A stretch of 64,000 bases of DNA from Lanius collurio (Eukaryota > Chordata > Aves > Passeriformes > Laniidae), in assembly GCA_020086605.1 (NCBI GenBank), contig JACBWW010000020.1, positions 19,026,655-19,090,654 of the forward strand. The letters run 5' to 3'. The position numbers and the translations under genes are program-made. The notes beneath the pieces are model-generated. The model was not told the DNA's origin, searched no databases, and was given only the letters and a program-made list of their open reading frames with translations. Positions 13,333 to 25,600 of this stretch are shown piece after piece. Position 1 is the stretch's first letter, and the number at the start of each line of letters is the position of its first letter.

Positions 13333-13896
13333 TCGTCATGATCTAAGCCCAACTGTCAACTAAGCATGCAGCCCTCACTGACTTCCTCATCAAGTGGAAT
13401 GGGGAGGAGAACTAGAAGTAAAAAACTTGTAAGTTAGGAAAAGTTTAATAACTACAACAAAGTAAAATATAATAATAATATTACATAACAGTAATACTAC
13501 TACTAATAATAATAATAAATAAAACCCAAGGAAAAAAGTGATGCACAATACAATTGCTAATCACTCACTGACCAATGCCAGAGCCCATCCAATCATTCAG
13601 GTAACTCCCCTGTTTAAATACTGGGCATGATGTTGTATGTTATGGAATATCCCTTTGGCCAGTTCAGGTCCTTGCTGTGTCCTTGCTATGCTTCCCCCCC
13701 AGTTTTTTTGTGCATGTCCTCAATGGCAGAGCATGACACTGAAAAAAAAAATATTGACCTTGGTTTAGGGCAAATAATAATCAGCTACAACCAAAGTGTC
13801 CATGTGTTGTCAACATTATTCCCATAATGAATCCAAAATGCAGCACTGTACCAGCTACCGTGAAGAAATTAACTCTATCCCGCCAAAACCAGGACA
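13333..13896 (-). mobile_element. Solo LTR of the same avian retrovirus group, minus strand
   Basis: Read on the minus strand the block starts TGTCCTGGTTTTGGCGGGAT and continues AGAGTTAATTTCTTCACGG. It then shows the GGGATATTCCATAACATAC segment shared with the LTR at 8768-9366, followed by a TATTTAAA TATA box (complement at 13613-13620), an ATTAAAC poly(A) region (complement near 13444-13450) and a TTGGGCTTAGATCATGACGA end. No viral coding region adjoins it. Its R/U5 part differs from the other LTR, and a TAA/TAG-rich trinucleotide tract (complement 13470-13520) has expanded inside it. It is therefore probably a related but distinct subfamily. Orientation is opposite to the 8.8-kb LTR. Confidence 0.82.
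13470..13522. repeat. Imperfect (TAA/TAC)n microsatellite inside the LTR
   Basis: Runs of AATAATAAT and ACTACTACTAATAATAAT interrupted by ATTACATAACAG. It lies within the 3' part of the minus-strand LTR, so it expanded after the element inserted or belongs to its subfamily. Confidence 0.8.
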
Positions 13897-13899
13897 GAT

Positions 13900-16365
13900 T
13901 TAGTTAATTTATTTAACTAATGAATTAAAGCACCACAGTGTCTTCTTGCTTAATCTGTTTATTTTCCTTATTCAGATAAGTTGCCGGTTTTAGTGGTGTA
14001 TGCATCTTGAGTTAAATCTGAGCACTACTTATTAGTCAAAGACTTTACCCAGTTGACAGAACTGTGAAAAATGCAATTATACAAAGCTGATAGATTATTT
14101 ATTTTAAGAAGCAGAAACTGTCACATTTATTCAACCTGCATGTAGAAGCCTGCACACAATTATGTTAAAATGGGAAGATATCATGGAAAGCCATTGGAGG
14201 AAATATTTTCAGGTTTTCACTGCGTTCAGATTCTGCCTATATAAACAATATAGCTTAGAAAGCATTACAAAAGAATAATGCATTCAAAAAAAATATATTC
14301 ACTTCTCTTCTTAAAAAGGACTGTAATGAAGTTTCTCTCTTTAATTGATTGATGTTACTTTTAAGTGTTATCTTTATGGTCTCATCTTTCTCTTCCCTCA
14401 ACAAAAAAGATGGTAAGACATACACTGAGTAGACTAAAAAGGAAGCAGGGGGAACATGGGATGATCCACAAAAAAAAAAAAAAAAACTATCAAAGCTTAA
14501 GTCTCTGAAAAATTTCCTTTTTTTTCCCCTTCTCCACTTCTACCAGGTGCAACACAAAGGAGAGAGCATGACCTTTACAAATCAAGTGACCTCATAACTG
14601 CTAAAGCTCTTTAAAAAGATACAAGCTCTCTCTTATAATGAAAGTGTCCCACAGAAAGATGAAACACTTGTCTACTCACAGGACAGAGTAGGGCTTCTTT
14701 CCAGCCACAGAGTAAACTGAACTTCCAGTCTCTGGGTTTGAAAACTTGAACCTGAAAATAGGAATGAACAGTCTCATAATGTCCCAGGAGAATATGATTT
14801 ATTCTGCTGCCAGGTGACTCTCCTAATTGATCTCAAAAACCAGACTCTGTGCAATTAAAAGCTAAAAAAAATCTCTTACTTATAATTTAATGGAAGATTC
14901 TGTAATAATGGAATCTATAAATCCATTTACACATGTATATATGCAGAAAGAATATATTTTAACGTAAACTAAAAATCTGACATTTAAGATGGAAAATACA
15001 ACATATAGGTGTATGTTTTTTCTGCACTTAAGGCCATGCTAAAGCCATGCTAAACTGCTAAAAGAAACATTATGCAAAGTAACTTTTTATGATTCTGGAC
15101 TTGCTTTAGACATCTTAATATTAGGTTAGATTTTCAGTCATGGGGGGTGGAAGTCAATCTTTGCTTGTTTTGTTTCCAGACTTAAATAAATTTGGAAATA
15201 TGCAATTAATATGGAATTAGTATTTGTATCAAAAAGCAAGACAAAGGTAGTTAAAAAGTACAACTGCAGAAAGTTTAATCCGAAAACTCAAAACCTGAAC
15301 CTGAGTATTTCTGCAGAGCTTTTAGTGTAACATTCTGGCTAACAGCCATATCAGTTAGATAGAAAAGTAGATATCCTTAACATGTAGTTAATATAAAGTC
15401 TTTAATTGCTGTCACAGAGAAGGCCTCAGAGAGAAGGACATGACACATATTCCTTTCTTGATGGCTAAAAAGTTTCAATGGTTGCAGAATGATTCCACTG
15501 TAACAGGTAAGATTATCTAAAACCTATTAAGTGTCTCTGTTTGCCCTTTAAATAGGTTTTAATGTGCAATGTAGACACATGCTGGCCAGATCCAAGCACA
15601 GGCGTGTTCTTACAGTGCCAGAGGCCCCATTTGGAAGTTTCCTGACCTACTAGATTAAAATTTTCATATAACTTGTCACTTTGGTGAGAGCCTATGGCAA
15701 TGAACAAATTCAAAAGATGAAGTTACTGCTTAGATATGAAGTCCTGGATTTTTTAAAAAATGTATTTATTTTTTAAAGGCACAGGACTTGGAGTAGCATG
15801 AGAATCCAAATGAAATTCCAGCAAACTTTCATTAACTTCAACCTAGCAAGAGTTTCACACCTTCATACTGTCATAGGCTAACACGCAAAACCTTAGACAA
15901 AGACTAAGCCTGCAAAACCACCTGCTTAAGATGTGAAAGATGCCATAAATAAAATCATCAGAGCAAAATTCGCTCTGTTTGTAATTAAGAAATTAAATAA
16001 CATTCCATCTATAGCATTTTTTGAGATGCCCACAGAGCTTGGCACCAGAACTGAAGCATTAAAATCTATTTGAAAACTGTAGCATGAGTATAGAGAGGAT
16101 TCTCTAAAAACAGCAAGAGATCATCACAGACTAGCATAGGAGGTGGAACAAGCAATATTCATTGACAGCCTTCAAAGATGGCCTCCAAATAACAGAAAAG
16201 TATTAGCTGTCAAATTTCTATTGGTAGTCCTCTCCAGAGCAGTCAGAATCAGTCTCCCCATTTCATCCTAATATTTTTCCCAGGCTCAGCTCTCTCAGTG
16301 TTTACAAGACCTCCTTACAGTTCCCTCAATGTGCTTCAGCTTTTCTAAGCAAGACTGCCACCATT
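13900..16365. other. Gene-poor AT-rich stretch
   Basis: No supported gene. A poly-A run of about 18 lies near 14469-14486, and a strong pyrimidine tract ending in AG near 14515-14547 has no donor or open frame to pair with it. Confidence 0.55.
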
Positions 16366-16372
16366 TCTCTAC

Positions 16373-16641
16373 CTCATCTCATCTCTATCTCTAGTTCTGT
16401 CATATTGTTTCTTCTTGCCATCATCCAAATTTGTCTCACAAGGCTTTTCTTTTCCCTTGACTGCTTCAGTTCCTGAAGTTATGTCTACATGGGAAAGCAG
16501 AGGATTTGTAGGATGACTCAGGCCTGAAAGCCCATGTTTTTTGCACATTTCATATCCAGTTTCACTGCTGAGGCAAGTATGTGATTCCAAATTGTCAGGT
16601 ATGTCCTGAGGCGAAATCTGTAATCTCTTCACGTGGCTTTT
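16373..16641 (-). CDS. Candidate coding exon, polar/disordered segment
   Basis: On the minus strand this 269-base block has an acceptor ATTCTACGTTATAG (complement from 16642) and a donor GATGAG|GTAGAG at 16372. Between them the frame is open for 89 codons plus two bases. The translation begins KSHVKRLQISPQDIPDNLE and ends DGKKKQYDRTRDRDEM. It is polar and charged, rich in Ser, Lys, Asp and Glu, and looks like a disordered linker in a nuclear or cytoskeletal protein. It starts in phase 0, which matches the phase-0 end of the exon at 56630-56747. It ends with two spare bases, which match the alternative 7948 start of the exon at 7753. The family is not recognised. A chance open frame is the main alternative. 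Confidence 0.4.
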
Positions 16642-17409
16642 CTATAACGTAGAATGATAATTTACCATGAAGTGGTTTTCACCAGAGAGCACACCACTAG
16701 CAAGTTACACTGAAATTATGTCCTATTGCATTCTTTTTGAAAAGCATTTTACTATTTGTTCTATGGAGTTTTTTTTATTTCTCAGAAGCACAGTAAGATG
16801 TTTGCTACTCCCAAAGTTGAGAACTGCCTGAGAAAAAATACCAGTTGTGACTTTATGAGCCTTTTTATGTGGGAAACAGGTCTAAGGTAACAAACTATTT
16901 AAATAAAAAACAGTAAATGTTTTTTTTAAAGTGACATACAGATGAGTAAGAATGACACAGAAGTCAGAAGGGGAATGAACATCTCGAGTTTACTCACGCT
17001 CAATGTTTATAGATTTCTTACCCATGACAGTGGACTGGAAGAAAAGGTCACTGCTTCTACAAACACACTGGTTACAAGGAATGTCCATCAGGGTATTCCC
17101 ATCATGATACAGGAATTTAAAACAATGCTACAGTTAGGAAAACACTGACTATTACTTACATGAACAGTGCAGAGAACTCTGACTCCAAAAGTGTAAATAT
17201 CAGAAAGCTAAAAGAACTAGGCAACATACAGAGAAAATTCCACTGTATTTTCTCATAGAATATTTACACACATAAAAAAGTAGGTCACTATTAGCTTATG
17301 ATTCCAGCTCAATTTCATTCTTAAATGTCTGTCACTGGTAATGTGTGTCCTTTTGTGTCCCTGTCAGACCTTTCCCATTTCAGCCTTATAGAAATAAAAC
17401 CCACAAAAA

Positions 17410-17441
17410 CCAAACAACAAACAACAACAACAACAACAACA
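17410..17441. repeat. (CAA)n microsatellite
   Basis: An AAC/CAA tract with about eight uninterrupted units at its core. It is read as poly-Val or poly-Thr-like runs in short frames on both strands, which are artefacts. Confidence 0.9.
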
Positions 17442-18530
17442 CCTCTTTTCCCACTCTTCAGTTTAATCAGTTTTTCCTCCCTGTCTACTGCAATCCCCTT
17501 GCTCACTCTCCAGTAGCCTTCCTACCTCCAAAGCAACACTGTTCTTTCCTTTCCTATGCAAGTTCCTCAACAAAAGATTATGAAGGAAAATAAGCACATT
17601 ACAGATTAAGGCGATTATCACAGTTCCTTCTGACTGTTATATTTAAGTAAATTTATAATAAAGAAAGCACAAATCTCGTATCCCTCCCTCTCTACTTCAT
17701 GGGAGATGTTCACAGGTAAAGTTTTGAGAAAGTCTGGATTGTAATTTTCATATACGATATGTCAGTATTTTGAAGCCTGATATGCTCAGATATCTGTAAG
17801 GCTTTGCATTTTATATTCCAAATAACAGCACTGATTGTTCAAAATGTTTGGATTTTAGGCCTAATAAGAGTGAAATAAGATCAAAGCTGTATTTTGTTTA
17901 CTAAATACATTTTTCTCCTGAAAATCAACAATTCTCCAGAAGTACATGAATGGACTTAGACACCTGAATGATCTATCCATCACATCTTAAGACATGCAGT
18001 GGTTATATACCTATGTTACATTGATCCAAAATATTTGTGTTTTCAACAAGAAAATCTAAAAATTGTACTGATTTTCTCCAACACATGCGGCCTTTTCCTA
18101 CTTTTTTTTTTATACCTGTGTAATTAAACAAATCATGCATTACATATGCACTATGGATTCCCAGGAAGCTAGAAGTTTGGAAGAGATGTTTATGACAACT
18201 TGAAACTCCTATAAAGAAGATCTGGCCCTTTCATCCTATGTTGCAGAAATATAATTTTCAGCCAATGATTCTGCTAATTTTCATGGAAAATCATGAACAT
18301 GCTTTATTTGCACATTTTGTAAAGGCTAGAACATTTATTTATGTATTTTCCAGAGAATAATAAAAAAAAAAATTTCCTATTTTGACATTCGGGCAACTTG
18401 TTAATTCAATGAAGTTTTTGAGAACCAAGTAAAATGAGTTCAAATGGGAAGAAACAAAAAAAACCAAACACCACCACCTAGAAAAAACCCAACCAAATGA
18501 AAAAAAACCATCAAAACTAGATGCAGCTAC

Positions 18531-18567
18531 CTAAGCACTGCTCAGCCCGTTCTTCCATTACAGATTG
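18531..18567 (-). CDS. Very short candidate exon (37 nt)
   Basis: On the minus strand a very good acceptor (TTCTTCTCACCTTTCTGCAG, complement from 18568) is followed by 37 bases and a donor TTAG|GTAGCT. Only phase 0 is open, giving QSVMEERAEQCL and one spare base. Phase 0 matches the end of the 56630-56747 exon. Its one-base end matches the 7979 version of the exon at 7753 but not the 16373-16641 block, so it would be an alternative path. Blocks this short arise by chance. Confidence 0.22.
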
Positions 18568-18804
18568 CTGCAGAAAGGTGAGAAGAATGTTGGATGAGAG
18601 CCTACCAGAATACAAACCCCACATTTTTCTCAAAATTTTGGTGATAGAACACATCACTCAGACCTCCAGAAGGTTTTGAAAGAGGGTGTTTCACTGCTCT
18701 CAGTTACTTTGGATTTTCTACATATATATATATACTCACATATACACATATGCACACTCACACCTTTATTCCCACCCTTCACCCATACATTTAAAACAAA
18801 ATAA

Positions 18805-18882
18805 CCACTGAAAAGTACTTAAGTATAACTTAACACAACAACCACTGCTGCAAATCCACTGTGAAGTACTTAAGTATAACTT
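18805..18882 (+). repeat. Local direct duplication of a 27-mer, 51-bp offset
   Basis: CCACTGAAAAGTACTTAAGT at 18805 recurs as CCACTGTGAAGTACTTAAGT at 18856, each followed by ATAACTT. The two copies match at 25 of 27 positions, including a perfect 19-mer. The core AAGTACTTAAGT contains two overlapping palindromes. Confidence 0.85.
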
Positions 18883-21800
18883 CAAAGTTACACGTTCAAG
18901 AGTCAGAGCAAAGTAAAGGCTGAACTTTTAGGTTCACAGTAGTGGCTATCTCAGCATTGCTCTTTGTGGTCCCAAACAGATACAATAGAACTTATACCTT
19001 CCCGTACTTTAGAGTCAAAAGAATAATTAACTATTTCTTAATCTATTTCATTTTTAAATCTTATTACATTAAAATTAAGATAGTTAATAGGATAATAAAA
19101 CTGAGATAATTAACAGTTTGCCTAGGAAGTCCTGATCAGCGCTATCCAAGGTATCTAAATAAACTACATGGAAAAAAAGATAGAAAAAAAAGATTCTTGT
19201 TCTTTCATAAATAATAATGCCATATAAATTGACTGTGATGAATGCTGGTACTGAAGTGAGTGAGATTTAAAAGCTACTCTCAGCAATTAAACTAAAAACA
19301 GTTAAATAGCTGTTCTGAAGTTACTGAAGCATAACTCAAGTAAGTAATTAGGCAAGGCATAAAAATGCTACTAGTATCAAATTTATTATATACACAGCTC
19401 ACATCTATAGGAATATGTTCTTTTGGGATCCTTTTTTCCCAGTTCTGTTTCTTGGACAAGGATGAGTATAAGAAATATTAATTATATTTTGCTTCTTTGT
19501 TCTGCAATGATAAACCAGACTGTCAACTGCATATTGCAGCACTAGTTCACAATGAGATTTGGGGTCCTAACCCTGCCTAAAGCTGCCCTTCCTTTCATTC
19601 CATCTGATGGACAAGTGAATGTAGAAGGGTTTCTGCTAATATTTTAAAAGACAGTTTTAAGATGCAGGTGTCATTTTAACGGAGCAGGTGGAGTGTTTTT
19701 TTATGGGTTTAAGTTTTCTCCTGACTCAACTGCATCTCATCTTTTACCCATTTTGATGTTAGTTAAAGTATCTTTGACACAATCAGGTTAGAAATTCTGA
19801 ATATTTATGCCTATAAGCTGTATACAGAAAAAGAGGCATGGGCTATTAAAACCAATATGCTCTTCTGACAGTTGAAGATTTTTCAGCTTTGGTATTGATT
19901 CAATCAGCAGCATGGTCTCCTTTGTTTTCCAAAGGAGCAAGAATACAGAAGATCACAGTAGGAGACATACAGTAAAGCTGAAGACACGGCATAAATATTG
20001 CCATATATTTATTGGTATGAACACGACTATAAGCACATCCAAAGAATTTATCTGTGGACAAGTTTCACTCGGCTCCTGCAGGAGCTGCCTGCAGCTATAT
20101 GAACATGGTGTCTCAACAGCTCAGGCACATCAAATGGGGAGAGTCAAAGGAAACTGGAAGATCTCCTTTGGAAAATCTCCAAAACCCAGGGTATTGCCTG
20201 GAAGTAATTTATTAAGCATATTTATTTGGCCTGAGGGGGATTTATGAAAATTTACTGTTTCTTCTGGGGCAACCCAAAACCAAATTTAAGTACTGACTGA
20301 GGTGCTGTCTTCAAATTCATTCTTTATAAAAATCTCAGTGGTCTTCAGTTATTCCACAGCTATTTTCTAAAGGCAAAAGGCCTTTACTGGTAACAGAAGT
20401 AATTCAGAAGAAAACTGGTAAAAACAGGAGCGGCCAAAAAAACTTTAATAAAGGTATATAAATTAAGAACTTTTGTAAGAATAAGTCAATTACATTTCTT
20501 AAGCTTCAGAAGAAAAGACAGAGCACATTTTATCTGGAGCAAAAAAGGATAAAAGAGACCTGTGAAACAGAGGTAACATGCTAGACATTCAGACTACTTT
20601 GATACAACAGTGTCAGACAGTCTAAGAGCAATGGGAATGTTATTTTCTGTAGCTTTCAAAGCCAAAACCTTCCTTGAGATTCTTCGAAGAGAAGTGCTAA
20701 GATGAAAATGAACTGCTATTAAATATAATTTGGAGTTGTTATGCTCTTTATGATTACTTTCGTTGACAATATTTTCCACTTGCCACCTCTGTAATCAAAG
20801 ATTTATTTTGCTAGAAACTTGTTGAGTTGTAACATTAATTTTGCCTAGTCTTAAAAGTGACTTCAGACAAAGCTAACTGATAAGAATAGAGAGGAATTTT
20901 TTTTTTATAACTTTGTAAATTTCATTAAACTGTGTGTACATGAACCTGAGACACATTTGAAAGACCAAGGTATTGGGGTAAGCCTCTTTTAAACTTCAAA
21001 TGTCAGCATCAAGTGGCAGGCTTTGAGGAAAAGCCTTTCCTACGTGGCAGGCACAGACAAGCAACTCTCTGGCAAGAAGCACATGGCAGACATACAGCTG
21101 AATGCTCTGAATATTTACAAAGATCATCACTCAAATCAAAATGGAAGCACAGAACAGACAAATGAAGGCATGGAAGTAACTCTATTAAAGTTCAGATTTA
21201 TCTCAAGACATAAATAAAAAAAGAAAAATTGAAGTGGGGAAAACCACTACCACTTCACAAACTGCTTCAAAATTGTCTTGCTTCTGTCACAGGTTTACCT
21301 ACTCTGTGAAGTGTGGCAACTATCAAAAATAAAGCTTCACTACTTAGCTCTGTTCTTGAGACAGGTAGGATTAATCACTCAATCTTTAAAACCTGATCAA
21401 GGAGAAAGACTAAGTAGGATTAAGAGATATTGGAAAGAAAATAATTAATCCAAAGGAAATTTCTAGCTTTATTTTGAGTTTAAAACCAAGTGAAACTGAT
21501 ACCATTTCAGACAGAAAGAAGGAGATATGGGGATATCCTGGCCTATATATAATTTGACTATTCAAGCAGATTATCTTTGCTCCTTGATATTTCAAAACTG
21601 CATATGTATACTGATCAGCCCTAAGAAACTCTTGATTAGAACTCAGTTTTCAGTTCTGAAGGCTGTATTTAAACAGGCATAGGTAGGAAGCAGAATCTTA
21701 GTTATACAAAAATAATAATGTAATGGCAGTACCCAGAACTGGGAGTTGCACAGTAGTAGCTACAACAGCACTTGGACTGAGCATATCCCATTGTGAATGG

Positions 21801-22439
21801 CTGCAGTCATAGATTGCATACATTATTTTAGTTATGACTGGTTATTTACAGGCAATTTTATCAGCCATGATAAAATGCTGCAATATTCAAGCATACAGTA
21901 TTCTCCCATATTGCTTTAGGGTCTTGATTTTATTCTGAGAGGCACTTGCACCTAAATCAGTATTGATTTCAAGAGTTACCTGTAATATGCATTTAGAAAT
22001 CAGAGAATTTGTGATACAACATTTGAAAACGTAGCTGTTATTTTATTAATTTTGGTATCAACAAGAACAATTGCCAAATGCCCAAAACAACACCCATACT
22101 TGATACAAAAGCAATAATGTGGTTCAGCTTTCCTGGTGTGTTTGTGAAAAAACACACTGAATTATTATCGAGTGGACAAAACACTCAGGAGAGTTTTACA
22201 TTATTTTTCTTTTAATTAATGATGAGCTTAGAAATTTTTCATATGGAATCTTATTTCTAAACTTCAGAATAATTTTTATTTAATTTCTCAGACAAAAATA
22301 ATTTTTTTTTGAGTGGCAAACTTCAGTTCAATTTTAAGTTTCTTTCTAGCAATGAAGAATATTAGATTCCAAGGAGAAGACTCCTGGACAATAGAACAGC
22401 ACAAACTCACAGCAACAGTACCAGATCTGTAGAAGTAAA

Positions 22440-22626
22440 AAACATTTAGAGAAACAGTCAAACACTGAGACTGGTCGCCCAGAGAGGCTATATAATTTGT
22501 GTATATATATATATAACTCAGCTGAACAAACTGAGATGATTGGACCAGCTTTAAGCAGGGTGTGGGCATAAGAGAGCTTCAGAAGCCCCTCTTGCAACCT
22601 CTAACATTCTGCACTTCTATGATTCG
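22440..22626 (+). mobile_element. Degraded CR1 3' end
   Basis: The fragment carries the CR1 3' UTR landmark GGTCGCCCAGAGAGGCTATA and ends near CACTTCTATGATTC. A TA dinucleotide tract (about 22501-22516) has expanded within it. The usual GGTCCCTTCCAACC segment is reduced to CTCTTGCAACCTCTAACATT, so this copy is older than the one at 11.6 kb. Short frames across it are not genes. Confidence 0.75.
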
Positions 22627-22629
22627 ATT

Positions 22630-25600
22630 TTTGCTAACTCTGTGCAAGTAATTTTCTCCAAATCACTCTATTAACAGAAGATAGACAAAATAATTGAAGA
22701 ATTGAGAAGAGAAGCACAGGAGGAGTGAACTGGCTGCTCAGAGGTAATTGCTGAATTATCATCAGAACCAGAACCACCAAAGAAGAAGTGCTGACAGTAA
22801 ATTGGGCTGTTTTTTGGTAGTATTTCTAGTGAGCACTTACTACCATGCTCTTGTTAGAATGAAGTCTAAAGCCAGATTGAAAGGCAAATAATGAAATTCA
22901 CATAAGCAAAGCAGGAAGCACTGAAAGGGAATAAATACAGAGAGAGACATATGGAGTAATTAAGATTCAAAGTTCTCAGATTATAAGAAATCATGATGTG
23001 TTTTGTATTAAGAGAGACAAGCAGAGAGAACAAAGCTAGTGGAAAGAGACTGAAGTCAAATTAAGACAGGAAGCAGTATGGTACTGGTGGAAGAAGGAAA
23101 CTTACAGTGAGTGCCTGGAGCACGTATGTGATGGAAGAATAAATTTATTGTAGATGGCAGTGAATAGGGACAGACTGCGTAAGAGATAAAAGCAAAAAAG
23201 ACCTCCTTATGCACATCAGTTTTGCTGTTAAGATCATATTCACTGAATCAATACACCAAAGGGATACTAAAGAATAAATAAAATCCGTTAGAGTTGAGAG
23301 GATACAGTTTGCACCAGTTAAGAAACATTTACTTAACTGAATAGTTTATTGTATGTCATTATGATATGCTGTATGATAAAATTGTTTCTCTGCACTTCGG
23401 AGTGCCTTGATACCTGTTTTGCGAATGAAGCATTTTCTGCATACTTTAGAGATAGTGACCCAGCTGGCTACAAAAATTCTTCTAGCCATCCCATACCTTC
23501 CAGCACCCTCAAGTAAAATTACATGCCAATTAGTTGACAGGAGAAGTGGAAAAAATTTTAGAGAATGAGGCAGGTAATTATACCAAAAAATGATAATTGG
23601 TATTTTTGAGCAGTTGACAATGATCTAGGTGATATGTTGTGTGTGCATGTTTTGGATGACAGAAGTCAAATGTGTGGTATCAGTGCTTATGGCAGCCTCT
23701 GTCTAGTCTCCTTATAATGATGAGGTATGCTTCTTCAACATTCCTTATTCACTTCTACCAATAATAGGGTTTAGTTAGTGAAATTATCTGTTCTTTCATC
23801 AGCTCCTAAAGCCTGAAGTACTTTTCTGAGTTCCTTAGTACTACATGTGATTTCAAATGAATGTCATGTGTTGCCCATTGGAGCCTTCATTAAGTATTTT
23901 TCTTTTGTCTCTACAATCTTTAAAAATGCTCATCCATAGCTCTCAAAAAAATGCAAATACATCATTTTACTATCTTTAGCAACAACCATTACAAGTGTCT
24001 GTGCAGAAAAAACTTCAGACAACTTTCCAACAGAAAAAATAGTTCTAGCAAGCCAAAGAATATACAGCTGTGGGACATATTAATTAGTACCAGCTCTGTT
24101 CATCACACACATTGTAGACCAAGGCCAGATTCATGCTTATTCCAGATTCAGTCAGGAGTCCACCAATAATGAATGTCTCTGAAAATATGGAAAAAAATAA
24201 ATTATGCTTTGGTTAGAACCATACTTCCTATCCAAAAGTATGCCAACACTTTCTATTTTTCTTGTTTTCTTCCTTGTAATGACAGAAGAATTTGAAACAT
24301 TTATACCAGTTACAACCACAGTCTTTGTGTTTGACATGTAGCAGAACCATCTGATATCTTTCTGCCTACATCAAGTAAAAATGCCTAACCAATACTGTAA
24401 TAGTCCTGTGACTGTTCTTTATAAAGTGTTACCAGACCTACAGACATGAAACATGAGCAATCCTGTTGGTTTTAACACAAGAAAATTAACTACATTCATG
24501 ATAATGGGCATCTACCTGGCACTTTTAAATGCGTGGGATTGTTTTTTCTCAAGGAAGGTACAAGTCTGGGCCTTCATGGGTTTTCACAAGTGTAACACAT
24601 TACTAATATGTATGGACATCCTCCCCTGCCCCTCACACCCCTTGATTCCTCATCTTTACCATCTCATAGAAGAGGTGCACTCAAGATTTTCCACACAGCT
24701 TTTTTTTTTTTGTAATTTTAGTGTGTACTCTTCAACACACAAATCTGAATTTGGGAATGAAAAACCTCATCTGATGTACTACAGTACAGTTCTGCTCCCT
24801 TAAATGGAGTAGACATTTACATCAGTCTTCTATCTTCCAGGTCTCTAATTTCCTGAGGATGCATGCAGCTATTTTCCTTTCATTACCTATTTTTCAGTCA
24901 GAGGTAAGAATATGACAGTCTAAATTTAGGATCATATCAGCCACAGGTACAGATACATTAATAAAAAATGTCATTTTTTCTTTTTTCATTCATGCTGCCC
25001 TGAACAGATAAGCAACACAGTCTTTTGAGGGACAAGAAATTAGGGGATTAGTTCTGTAATCCTTTGTAGAATATTGTTGCTCAGCAGCTTCCTTGTAAAT
25101 CAGGAAGGTGACCCTGCAATCATCACAGCTCATCAAATTTCACTTAATAAGAACTCAAGAGGACACTGGTGAGAAATACGGCAGAGAAGGATAACTGGAA
25201 TGAATTTGATGATACTGTTTTATAAATTGTATCTAGTATTATTCAATTAGTATGATGTGTTGAAATCTCAGAGGAAAAACTAAACAAGGCAAGGTTTGTA
25301 CAAAAAAGAGACTTCTCTCAACTCATACTGCTCAATACAAAAAACAAACTTTCAGGTCAAAACAATTATGTCAGATAGCTTCTTCCTCTCCTTCAAACCA
25401 CATCAGCTGTTCTATCAATTTTTTCCCAAAAGCCAATACTTTACATCACGATAGCCGCAGCATCGCTATAGCAACTGGAGGGAGAGTTGCTAAAAATGTG
25501 TACAATTCAATCACTCAGCAAGACTAATTTGCAAAAAGTAGCTAATAAAAAAAAAGCAAAGATGCCACTGCCTTTCACCCCTCCACATCTTACCAACAGA

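Larger units (their letters stand above)
16650..22430. other. Long AT-rich stretch, no confident gene
   Basis: It contains a CAA microsatellite, a TA tract near 18720, a duplicated 27-mer at 18805-18882 and one 37-base exon candidate at 18531-18567. A plus-strand open frame at 19912-20247 (111 codons) has no splice context or motif and is not called. The rest is unremarkable. Confidence 0.5.

Noticed and set aside
13470..13522. Evenly spaced trinucleotide tract considered as an array
   Set aside because: A simple microsatellite inside an LTR, with no spacers or repeat/spacer structure.
19912..20247. 111-codon plus-strand frame starting in an 8-bp inverted repeat (CTCCTTTG/CAAAGGAG)
   Set aside because: No paired splice sites or family motif. 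The inverted repeat is short enough to be chance.
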